NCBI GenBank assembly: GCA_903842235.1
Contig: CAIMLG010000030.1
Coordinates: forward strand, 1 to 42,653
Reading direction: 5' to 3'
DNA: 42,653 nucleotides
Source of the DNA: an uncultured Verrucomicrobia subdivision 3 bacterium
GTDB taxonomy: Bacteria > Verrucomicrobiota > Verrucomicrobiia > Limisphaerales > UBA11358
Shown: piece after piece, positions 26,347 to 34,764 of the stretch
Layout of the letters: every line of letters starts with the position of its first letter
How positions within the stretch are numbered: position 1 is the stretch's first letter
The notes under the pieces: model-generated
What the model saw: only the letters and a program-made list of their open reading frames with translations
Databases searched by the model: none
Told to the model about the DNA's origin: nothing
Program-made: the position numbers and the translations under genes

Positions 26347-28188
26347 ATGAGCAAAGAGACCCATCATTTTCAAGCGGAGATCCAGCAACTGCTGGACATC
26401 GTCATCCATTCGCTTTACACGGACAAAGAAATCTTCGTCCGCGAGCTGATTTCCAACAGCGCCGACGCCTGCGAGAAGCTGCGCTTCAACCAATCCTCCG
26501 GCACCGCGCTTTACCAGTCCGAGATCGCCCCCGCCATCACCGTGGCCACGGACGACAAGGCCGGCACCATCACCATTACCGACACCGGCTGCGGCATGAC
26601 CCACGGCGAACTCGTGGAAAACCTCGGCACCATCGCGCATTCCGGCACCAAGGCGTTCCTCAAGCAGCTCGCCGAGGACAAAAAGCCCGACGTCGGCCTC
26701 ATCGGCCAGTTCGGCGTGGGTTTTTACTCCGCGTTCATGGTCGCCAAGAAAGTCACCGTGCTCAGCCGGTCATTCGGGCCGGATGAACAAAGCTGGCAAT
26801 GGACCAGCGAGGGCATGGGCGGCTACGAAATCGCCCCCGCCGCCGAGCTTCCGCGCGGCACCAAGATCATTTTGGAGCTCAAGGACGACGCCAAGGACTT
26901 CGCCACGGAAAGCACCGTCGAACGCATCATCCAGCGCTACTCCAGCTTTGTGCCGTTCCCGATTGAACTGAACGCCAAGCGCCTCAACACCGTGCAGGCC
27001 ATCTGGGCGCGGAGCAAAAACGAAATCAAGGAGGAGGAATACAACGAGTTCTACACCTTCGTCGGCCACGACCACGAGAAGCCGCTCTTCCGTTTGCATT
27101 TTTCCGCCGACGCCCCGCTCGCCATCCAGGCGCTGCTCTTCGTGCCCGGCCGCAACTTCGAGACCATGGGCATGGGCCGCATGGATTCCGAGGTGAATTT
27201 GTATTGCCGCAAAGTCCTCATCCAGGCCAAGGCCAAAGGTCTCTTCCCCGAATGGCTCCGTTTCCTCAAGGGCGTGGTGGACAGCGAAGATTTGCCGCTC
27301 AACATCTCCCGCGAGACCATGCAGGACACGTCGCTGCTGCAGAAGTTGAACAAAGTGCTCACCAGTCGCTTTCTAAAATTCCTCGATGAACAATCCGAGA
27401 AGGAAGCCGAAGCCTACGCCAAGTTCTACCACGAGTATCACCGTTTCCTCAAGGAAGGCGTCGTCACCGATTTCACGCATAAGGAGGCGCTGGGCAAGTT
27501 GCTGCGCTATGAATCCTCCGCGCTGGACGCCGGCAAGCTCACGTCGCTGGCCGATTACGTGAAGCGGATGCCGAGCGATCAAAAGGAGATTTACTGCCTG
27601 CTCGCGGCGAACCGCGCCGCCGCCGAGGCCAGCCCCTACTTCGAGGTGTTCAAGGAACGCAAATGGGAAGTGCTCTTCCTCTACGACGCCTGGGATGAGT
27701 TCGTGATGGAACATCTCCACACGTTCGACGGCCAGCCGCTCAAGCTCGCCGAAAAGGCCGACCTCAATCTCAGCGCGAAAAAGGAAGGTGCGTTGTCCGA
27801 GGCCGCCGCCAAGGAATTGTCCAAGTGGCTCAAGGAAACCCTCGGCGAGCAGGTCAATGAGGTGCGCGTCTCCCAGCGGCTCGTGGACAGCCCCGCCGTG
27901 GTGGTGGATTCCGACAAATTCATGACCGCCAGCATGCGCCGCATCATGAAGGCCATGAAACAGGACGGGCCGGACCTGCCCGCCGCCAAGCCCGACTTCG
28001 AGTTCAACCCCGCGCATCCCATCATGGCCCGCCTTGATTCTGTGCGACAGAAGGATGCCGCCCTCGCCGGGAGTGTGGCCGAGCAAATTCTCGACAACGC
28101 CCGCGTCGCCGCCGGGCTGCTCGAAGACCCGCGCGCCATGCTCACGCGGTTGAATTCGCTGCTCGAAAAGGTATTGGCGAAGGAATAA
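26347..28188 (+). CDS. htpG: Chaperone HtpG (Hsp90 family)
   Basis: This is the bacterial Hsp90, a cytosolic ATP-dependent dimeric chaperone. The N-terminal GHKL ATPase domain shows ELISNSADAC, ITDTGCGM and LIGQFGVGFYSAFMVA. The middle domain holds FFDAWD-like residues (LYDAWDEFVMEHL) and the catalytic-arginine region SREMQDTS-like (NISRETMQDTSLL). The C-terminal dimerisation domain is complete. Length (613 aa) is normal for HtpG. The 125-base gap to the divergent sigma-fusion gene shows no CIRCE operator, so heat control, if any, is by another route. Confidence 0.97.
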   Translation: MSKETHHFQAEIQQLLDIVIHSLYTDKEIFVRELISNSADACEKLRFNQSSGTALYQSEIAPAITVATDDKAGTITITDTGCGMTHGELVENLGTIAHSGTKAFLKQLAEDKKPDVGLIGQFGVGFYSAFMVAKKVTVLSRSFGPDEQSWQWTSEGMGGYEIAPAAELPRGTKIILELKDDAKDFATESTVERIIQRYSSFVPFPIELNAKRLNTVQAIWARSKNEIKEEEYNEFYTFVGHDHEKPLFRLHFSADAPLAIQALLFVPGRNFETMGMGRMDSEVNLYCRKVLIQAKAKGLFPEWLRFLKGVVDSEDLPLNISRETMQDTSLLQKLNKVLTSRFLKFLDEQSEKEAEAYAKFYHEYHRFLKEGVVTDFTHKEALGKLLRYESSALDAGKLTSLADYVKRMPSDQKEIYCLLAANRAAAEASPYFEVFKERKWEVLFLYDAWDEFVMEHLHTFDGQPLKLAEKADLNLSAKKEGALSEAAAKELSKWLKETLGEQVNEVRVSQRLVDSPAVVVDSDKFMTASMRRIMKAMKQDGPDLPAAKPDFEFNPAHPIMARLDSVRQKDAALAGSVAEQILDNARVAAGLLEDPRAMLTRLNSLLEKVLAKE

Positions 28189-28370
28189 TCATATTCCAAC
28201 CGCGTCCCCGGTCCGCTTGCGGGAACCGTCCCGGGTCCACCCGGTTGACCCACCGGGCGGCGCTATAAAATGTCACTCAACTTCGGCTTGACGCGGCGGC
28301 CGTCCGGAGTAGGTTCCCGGTGAGTCTCTTGAAATAGCCGCCAGCGGGCGGTTAACCAATTAAACCGTTT

Positions 28371-30194
28371 ATGAAAGTGTTGCCTTGGCGGTTTTGCGGA
28401 CGGCAATGTGCCGTATTCACTGTGGCGTCTTTATTGTGGTGCGCGCCGGCGTCGGCTCAGACTTCCGGCTTGGTTCCGGTGGTCACCGTGCAGGCTACCC
28501 AGCCCTTCGCGACTCCAACTAACCCGGGCGTGTTCACCGTGTTTCGCGCGGGCAATACCGATGCGACGCTGAACGTGTGGTATGACCTCGGCGGCTCGGC
28601 CTCCAATGGCGTGGATTACGCGCTGATTCCGCCGCACTTGGTGGCGATTGCCGCCGGCACGACCTCCAGCGCCATCCTCATCACGCCGGCCGGGAACCCG
28701 GCGGCGAGCTTCGCCAAGACGGTGGAGTTGAAGCTGGGGAATTCTCCATTAATGACGCCGGTCAATTATCAAATCGGGTCGCCCAGCAGCGCGGTGGTGT
28801 ATCTCCAAGGCGGCCCGGCCACGAATCGTCCGCCGGCGGTGGCCATTATTGCGCCGAAAGAGGGCGCGGTGTTTTATTCCCCCACCAACATTCAAATACT
28901 GGCCAAGGCCGGTGACCCGGACGGCACGGTGACTAACGTCGAGTTTTTTGCCGGCCCCCTCAACCTTGGCAAAGGCCTGCCGGTGGTGCTGGATCCACCG
29001 GGGGTCAACGGCATCGTCGGTTTGGTCTATTGGTTCAATTGGCTTGGCCCGTTGCCGGGCAGCTATCCGCTGACGGCCGTCGCCGCCGACAACGGCGGCG
29101 CCTCCACGCTTTCCGCTCCGGTTAATGTTCTGGTGCGGCCGGGTCCGCCCACCAATCTGCCTCCGGTGGTTCGCCTGGTCAGCCCCGCGAACGGCACCTT
29201 CTATCACGCGCCGGTCAACCTTCCGCTCTACGCGTTTGCCAGCGATCCGGACGGGCTGGTCACCGCGGTGCAGTTTTTCGCCGACACCAACGCCGTGGGC
29301 TACGGCCAACGCGTGCCGGTGGCGGTTCCCCTCGCCAATGGCAGCATCCTGCTGGGCGGGCCGGTGCCGCCGGTGTATCCCACCAACGTATTTTTTCTGA
29401 TCTGGAGCAATGTGCCCGCCGGCAAACACGTCCTGACAGCGGAAGCCACCGACGACGGCCAGGCGGTGAGCGTCTCCGAGCCCGTGAACATCGCCGTGCT
29501 GCCGCCCCTGCCGCCGCCCACGAACCGGCCGGCCATCGTGAACCTCGTGGCGACCGACCCCGTTGCGATGGAAGGCACCAATTGCGTGGTCTGGTCCGGC
29601 GAATCCAATTCTCCGCCGAGCTGGGCGACCTGGCCCGCCGCCGCCGTCCGGCTCTTCACCAACTGCGGGCCCAAGACCGCCACCTTCACCTTGCGCCGTT
29701 TCGGCGAGACCAATGGCGAGCTGACCGTGCTCTACGCGATTGGTGGCACCGCCCGCAACGGGGTGGATTATCTGGCCCTGCCAGACCGCATCGCTATTCC
29801 AGCGGGCGGGCGCAGCGCGCTGATCACCATTATGCCGATTGACGACGGTCCGCCCGACCTTACCAAGACGGTGGTCCTCACCCTGATGCCCCCGACCAAC
29901 CGGCCGCCGGATTATCTTCTCGGCCAGCCAGCCCGGGCTGCCGCCATCATCCTTGACCGCGCTTATCCGCGCCCGCCGCCGGCGGTGCTGCCGGACGGCG
30001 CCTTCCATCTCACCGCCGCCGGACCGGACGCCGCCTGGTTCCGCCTAGAGTATTCCACGGACCTTATGAATTGGACGCCGGTCTGCACCAATCAAGTCAT
30101 CCAAGGCGCGATTGATTTCGTGGATCCGGAGGCGCCGGACCAGCCGCACCGCTACTATCGCGCCGTGCCGCTGACGGATGCACCGGCTGAATAA
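28371..30194 (+). CDS. Secreted Calx-beta / Ig-like domain protein
   Basis: The 607-residue exported protein has a signal peptide (cleavage near ASAQ, residue ~30). A Calx-beta-like domain follows (~45-145; TLNVWYDLGGSASNGVDYAL). Two Ig-like domains come next (~155-255 and ~262-375), each with GDPDG/SDPDG and VEFFA/VQFFA motifs. A second Calx-beta domain (~390-520; LTVLYAIGGTARNGVDYLAL) is followed by a short C-terminal module (LEYSTDLMNWTPV ... HRYYRAVPL). Calx-beta and Ig-like domains usually bind calcium or carbohydrate, or act in adhesion. No catalytic domain is present. The C-terminal module resembles the one on the broken hydrolase at 10.9-11.07 kb. Surface or periplasmic location is likely; ligand unknown. 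Confidence 0.85.
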   Translation: MKVLPWRFCGRQCAVFTVASLLWCAPASAQTSGLVPVVTVQATQPFATPTNPGVFTVFRAGNTDATLNVWYDLGGSASNGVDYALIPPHLVAIAAGTTSSAILITPAGNPAASFAKTVELKLGNSPLMTPVNYQIGSPSSAVVYLQGGPATNRPPAVAIIAPKEGAVFYSPTNIQILAKAGDPDGTVTNVEFFAGPLNLGKGLPVVLDPPGVNGIVGLVYWFNWLGPLPGSYPLTAVAADNGGASTLSAPVNVLVRPGPPTNLPPVVRLVSPANGTFYHAPVNLPLYAFASDPDGLVTAVQFFADTNAVGYGQRVPVAVPLANGSILLGGPVPPVYPTNVFFLIWSNVPAGKHVLTAEATDDGQAVSVSEPVNIAVLPPLPPPTNRPAIVNLVATDPVAMEGTNCVVWSGESNSPPSWATWPAAAVRLFTNCGPKTATFTLRRFGETNGELTVLYAIGGTARNGVDYLALPDRIAIPAGGRSALITIMPIDDGPPDLTKTVVLTLMPPTNRPPDYLLGQPARAAAIILDRAYPRPPPAVLPDGAFHLTAAGPDAAWFRLEYSTDLMNWTPVCTNQVIQGAIDFVDPEAPDQPHRYYRAVPLTDAPAE

Positions 30195-30384
30195 AACAAG
30201 GCCAGCCAAAGGTCGCGGCGGGGGCGGCGGGGGGCCGGAGGGAGGGGCGCGGCGTGCAACCGTTGTAACCAATGGCGCGGCGGAACAGTCTTTTCATGGG
30301 TTATCCCATAACCCGCCACCCCGAATTCCTCGTTGGAAAGGGGCGCGGGATGGGGTGAAGTCAAAAACAACATATCCCCAAACT

Positions 30385-30810
30385 ATGAAACTAAACTGCC
30401 TCGTTAAAACCGTGGCCGGTGGGCTGCTCGCCTCCGGTCTGTTCCTCTCCGCCCAAGCCGCCGACGCCAAGGTTGACGGCACCTATCAGTGGACCCAGCC
30501 CGGCCGCAACGGCGGCGCCGACCGCACCAACACGCTGACTTTGAAACTGGACGGCGACAAATTGACCGGCAAGCTGACCTCGCCGGGCCGAGGCGGGGCC
30601 GAGCCCACCGCCATCGAAATCAAGGAAGCCAAACTCGCCGGCGCGGACGTTTCCTTCTGCGTCATCCGCGAATTCAACGGCAACTCCATGACCAATAAAT
30701 ATTCCGGCAAGCTGGCGGACGGCGCCATCAAAGGCAAAATTGAATCCGAACGCAATGGCCAGCCCCAATCCCGCGACTGGGAAGCCAAGAAGCAGGAAGA
30801 CAAGAAATAA
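30385..30810 (+). CDS. Small exported beta-rich protein
   Basis: The true start is most likely ATG 30385, giving 141 residues with a good signal peptide (MKLNCLVKTVAGGLLASGLF, cleavage after AQA at about residue 29). Further upstream codons in the same frame lack this and run through repeat-like sequence. The mature part alternates short beta strands (YQWTQPGRNG, LTLKLDGDKLTGKL, YSGKLADGAIKGKIE), a pattern seen in small periplasmic or outer-surface proteins, and ends in a Lys-rich tail. I recognise no named family. A strong terminator hairpin follows at 30832. Confidence 0.7.
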   Translation: MKLNCLVKTVAGGLLASGLFLSAQAADAKVDGTYQWTQPGRNGGADRTNTLTLKLDGDKLTGKLTSPGRGGAEPTAIEIKEAKLAGADVSFCVIREFNGNSMTNKYSGKLADGAIKGKIESERNGQPQSRDWEAKKQEDKK

Positions 30811-30831
30811 GCCGAACTTGCTGGCTCTCTC

Positions 30832-30867
30832 CCCCCTCGCAATCTTCCGGTTGCGAGGGGGCATTTT
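30832..30867 (+). terminator. Strong intrinsic terminator
   Basis: CCCCCTCGCAA (30832-30842) pairs perfectly with TTGCGAGGGGG (30851-30861) across an 8-base loop, followed by CATTTT. It lies 22 bases after the stop of the small exported protein. Confidence 0.85.
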
Positions 30868-31016
30868 CCGCGTTCTGGCCAATCCTGCGCGGCTTCGTCC
30901 ACGCCGCCGCGACCCGGAACGAAGCCTGGTTTTTCCCTAGATATTTGTCGCCGTGGCAGCGATAATCGCGTGCCCCCGATTGAATCTTAAGTTCAATCCA
31001 GTTCATCAAAACAACC

Positions 31017-32549
31017 ATGAAACCATCGCTGAAGCAGCTATTTGTCGGATTTTTTGCCGGCCTATCGCTGGCCACCGCCGCCCCGGCTGCGGAAAAGGCC
31101 ACCCCACCCAATATCGTCATCATCTACATTGACGACATGGGGTATGCGGACATTGGGCCGTTTGGCGCCCAAGGCTATGCCACGCCCAATCTGGACCGCA
31201 TGGCGGCCGAAGGCGCGAAGTTTACCAGCTTCTATTCCGCGCAGCCCATTTGTTCCGCCAGCCGCTGCGCCTTGATGACCGGCTGTTATGCCAACCGGGT
31301 GGGCTTTGCCGGAGCGCTCATGCCGCATACCAGATGGGGCATTTCCACCAATGAAATGACCATCGCCCAGGTCTGCAAACAAAAGGGCTACGCCACGGCC
31401 ATTTACGGCAAATGGCATCTCGGCGACGCGATGCAGTTCCTGCCCCTGCAACACGGTTTCGATGAATATTTCGGCCTGCCGTATTCCAACGATATGACGC
31501 CCCATCGCTGGCCCGGTGAAACTGGCAAATCGGAGAAGCTGCCGCTTATCGATCAGAACACCGTCGTCAACCCCGACGTCGGCGATCCCGCCCAGGACAT
31601 GTTGACGACCTGGTATACCGAGCACGCCGTCAGTTTCATTCATCGGCACAAGAATCAGCCGTTTTTCCTCTACGTGCCGCACGCCATGGTGCATGTGCCG
31701 TTGCATGTCTCCGACAAATTTCGGGGCAAGACCCAGCGCGGCTTGTTCGGCGACGTGGTCGAGGAACTGGACTGGTCGGTCGGCCAGATCCTGGCCGCGC
31801 TCAAGGAAGATGGCTTGGACGAAAACACCTTCGTTATGTTCTGCTCGGACAATGGTCCGTGGCTCGCCTTTGGGGAACATGCCGGCTCGGCCGGCCCCTT
31901 GCGCGAAGGCAAAGGCACCAGCTGGGATGGCGGCGTGCGCGAGCCAACGCTGATGCGCTGGCCCGGGCACATTCCCGCCGGGCTGGTCTCGGACGCGCCG
32001 CTATGCACCATCGACATGCTCCCGACGGTTGCCAAGCTGATTGGCGCCCCGTTGCCGCCCAACAAAATTGACGGGCTGGACATTTCCGGCGTGATGCTGG
32101 GGCGGACCCATCAATCGCCGCACGAAGCGCTGTATTTCTATTATCACTTGAACGATCTGGAAGCGTTGCGCAGCGGCAAATGGAAGCTGGAGATGGCCCG
32201 GCAGTATCGCTCGCTGGACGGCAAGCCCGGCGGCAAGAATGGCCGCCCGGCGCAATATGTCCAACTGACCATTCCCCAACCGGCGCTTTACGATCTGGAT
32301 GCCGATCCCGGAGAAAAAACCGATGTGGCGGCGGCCAACCCCGAAGTAATGAAAAAACTCCTGGCGTATGCCGAATCGGCCCGTGAAGATCTGGGCGACG
32401 GCCTCGCCAAGCGCAAAGGCACCGGTCGCCGTGAGCACGAGGCCATCACGGAAGGCACAGCCATTTATCCTTCCGAGGCGGGTTTCCCCAAGGCCTTCGA
32501 CAAGAAATACCAGCCCGGCGTAGCCGTCAAATCTCCCGAAGCCAAATAG
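31017..32549 (+). CDS. Secreted sulfatase (arylsulfatase type)
   Basis: This formylglycine-dependent sulfatase hydrolyses sulfate esters, probably on polysaccharides. A signal peptide (cleavage near APAAE, residue ~26) precedes NIVIIYIDDMGYADIG (metal-binding Asp pair). The modification site is Cys79 in C-S-A-S-R, where the common motif has Pro at the third position. KWHLGD follows, then SDNGPW. The C-terminal Ca/sulfate-binding half is intact and ends near residue 510, a normal length. No anaerobic maturase or formylglycine-generating enzyme gene is in the window. A short inverted repeat (ATTGAA...TTCAAT) sits about 25 bases before the start. Family assignment is secure; substrate unknown. 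Confidence 0.93.
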   Translation: MKPSLKQLFVGFFAGLSLATAAPAAEKATPPNIVIIYIDDMGYADIGPFGAQGYATPNLDRMAAEGAKFTSFYSAQPICSASRCALMTGCYANRVGFAGALMPHTRWGISTNEMTIAQVCKQKGYATAIYGKWHLGDAMQFLPLQHGFDEYFGLPYSNDMTPHRWPGETGKSEKLPLIDQNTVVNPDVGDPAQDMLTTWYTEHAVSFIHRHKNQPFFLYVPHAMVHVPLHVSDKFRGKTQRGLFGDVVEELDWSVGQILAALKEDGLDENTFVMFCSDNGPWLAFGEHAGSAGPLREGKGTSWDGGVREPTLMRWPGHIPAGLVSDAPLCTIDMLPTVAKLIGAPLPPNKIDGLDISGVMLGRTHQSPHEALYFYYHLNDLEALRSGKWKLEMARQYRSLDGKPGGKNGRPAQYVQLTIPQPALYDLDADPGEKTDVAAANPEVMKKLLAYAESAREDLGDGLAKRKGTGRREHEAITEGTAIYPSEAGFPKAFDKKYQPGVAVKSPEAK

Positions 32550-32567
32550 TTTCGTCCGCGGACGGAA

Positions 32568-32664
32568 TTAACCACGGATGACGGGATGAACTGGATTGGA
32601 GGTGGGCCGGCGTTGCCACGCCGCCGGTGCGAGCCGCACGGGCCAAATGTTTAACCACGGATGA
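32568..32664. repeat. 14-bp direct repeat beside the sulfatase
   Basis: TTAACCACGGATGA occurs exactly at 32568-32581 and again at 32651-32664. The second copy continues into ACACCGATTAACAC, a degenerate tandem pattern. The pair brackets ~70 bases of GC-rich spacer between the convergent sulfatase and helicase genes. Such ACCACGGATGAACAC-type sequences look like an interspersed intergenic repeat. Confidence 0.65.
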
Positions 32665-32689
32665 ACACCGATTAACACACGAATTCAAT

Positions 32690-34743
32690 TCAAGACAACG
32701 CTGAGATTCCCAATCCCTTCAAATAGTTGAAGGTCGAATCATAGAATGCAGGTGGACGAGTATAATCGTTGGGATTTCCCGGTGGAACGAAAACAACCAT
32801 TCCTTGTCGGGCGCGCGTCAGCAAAACCCGATACGCATTGCGGAGATAGTTTTGTAGTTCTGATTTGTTGATGTTGTTCCAACTTGAGCCCCGGAAGTCG
32901 TGGCAATTCCATCCCGTGCCGTTGAAGCGAAGATCGGCGTCCCACGTAACGCATGTCCAATCGAGTTCCAGTCCCTGAACTTGAAACTCGGTTGCAGCAT
33001 CTTCGAGGTAATAGCTCGAGCGGACATCATCGCAGTCATTCAGAAAGTAGTGCACTGGATCAACCTCGACACGAATATCGATGGCATGGGGTTTTAGCCG
33101 CATCGCTTTAGACGATGCGAGCAATCCGTAGCGTTCTGAACCACGAGCTTTGCTGCGCACCCATTCCTTTGCCTTTTCCAAATCGCGAGTGAGGACGATG
33201 GGAAAACGAGCACTCAGTTTGCAAAAGGCGTCTCGTGCCGCCGCCTGCTCACAATCAAGCAGCGCCTTCACAAACGCCGACACATTCTCGGCGCGAAAGG
33301 ACCGCATTGATACCGCGAGGTGCAAGGAATCATCCAAATGAGTTTGGGAGGTGCGCTGAGCTACTTCGAGTGTGTTGCCAGTCGCATACTCGCTGTCATG
33401 GAGGCGCGAAGAGATGAACATCTTCCAATTAGGAAAGTGCTTCATGACGGCATCTAACCACGCCGCGATACCGGCTTCTCCCGTGTTGATTTCCTGACCT
33501 CCTCCCACTAAGCAGATAATCACCGCCCAGTCCTCGTGACGGTCCATGTAGGAAATCAAAAACTCGGGCTCAGATTGCGTGAAGCCCGGGCGACTCTTCT
33601 TCCGTTTCATGAAGTTGGCGGTCATCTGCAAATTCCACGCACGCTGTGCTTCGTCGAAGATGACAACGTGTTCGTCTGGCTTCGCCGGGTCTCGCAAACC
33701 CTCGTCGCGGAAGTGGTGAATATTTTGGATAAAGGATTCGACCTGCTTGCGGATTGTGCCCTTCCGAGTCTTGTCTTTGCGCGCCTTGCACCTCTGGTGT
33801 TCATCGCGTGTCAAGGCTTCTCGCAGAACTTTCACCAGTGGCCCGTTCCCGGACAAAAATACAGCGTGAGTTGGCGCATATTCGTCGCGCCGCTGTGTAG
33901 CCACATTCAATCCAACCAGTGTTTTGCCCGCGCCGGGAACGCCGGTCACAAAACAGATGAACTTCTGTTTTTTTTGCGAGCTTCTTCCACCAACTCCTCG
34001 ATGCGTCGAGACGTGATGTTCAGGTTCTGTGCGCCGGCGTCGAAGCGAGCGATGGCTTCAACCGAGTGCTGTGCATATAACGCGCTCGCCGCTTCGATAA
34101 TGGTCGGCGTCGGCTTATACGAAGCGCGCGCCCAAGCTTGTGCGTCGAGGGCTGAACCCTTGGCAATGCTCAGACCTAACTCCAACGTCTCCCGCAAGTT
34201 GTCGGCATTGGTCAGGACCGGTCGATAAACGTTGTCGGGGTCAGCCTCGAACTTGGCGGAAATAGGCTTGGCTTCGGTCGCCACGAGAATCGGGGCGATG
34301 GCGACGTTGTGGCTGGCTTCGTGAAAGTTCTTCAGATCGAGCGCGTAGTCCCAAACTTGTTCGATTGCCGCACGGTCGTAAGTCGGTTCACCGACTTTAA
34401 ACTCCAGTGCAAAGATCACTGGACCGAGAACGAGGATCACATCAACGCGCCGCCCCATGCGCGGAATGTTGAATTCAAAGAAGGCCCAACCCTCCAAGCC
34501 TTTGAGTTGCGTATGAAGGAAATCAATTTGCGCGAGCCAAGCATCGCGTTGATCAGCGAAGTGCCCGTCACCGGCGTGTCGGGAGAGCTTGCCGAGAATC
34601 TCGTTAGCGTCACTAGTCAGAAAGTCTCCGATAGCAGCCCCATACCAGGACCGCGCCAAACCGGAGTTGCTGACTACATTGGACATTCCGGATGGAGTGT
34701 GCGGAAAGCTGCTTCGAGTTAAAAGCCTTCCTAGAGATTCCAT
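32690..34743 (-). pseudogene. Nuclease-helicase (DUF2075 / Schlafen-group-3 helicase type), split at an A8 run
   Basis: Two minus-strand frames form one ~684-residue protein. The N-terminal part carries a PD-(D/E)XK-like pattern (Asp101 in RRVDVIL, then Glu114-Phe-Lys116). The second frame carries Walker A (TGVPGAGKT), a DEAQ box ([12 protein letters not shown]) and a C-terminal helicase end ([15 protein letters not shown]). The frame break is at an A8 run (T8 on the plus strand, 33968-33975); one more A restores [20 protein letters not shown]. It could be a sequencing error, a null mutation, or a site where RNA polymerase slippage makes some full-length product. An internal Met at 34686 is an alternative start. 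It begins 21 bases after gcvP on the same strand. Related proteins occur in defence settings, so an antiviral role is possible. Confidence 0.8.
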
Positions 34744-34764
34744 AACTCCGCCGGCAGTTTGCCG

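Noticed and set aside
30178-30384. Longer start for the small exported protein
   Set aside because: The upstream 69 codons overlap the preceding gene and repeat-like DNA and would bury the signal peptide that starts at 30385.
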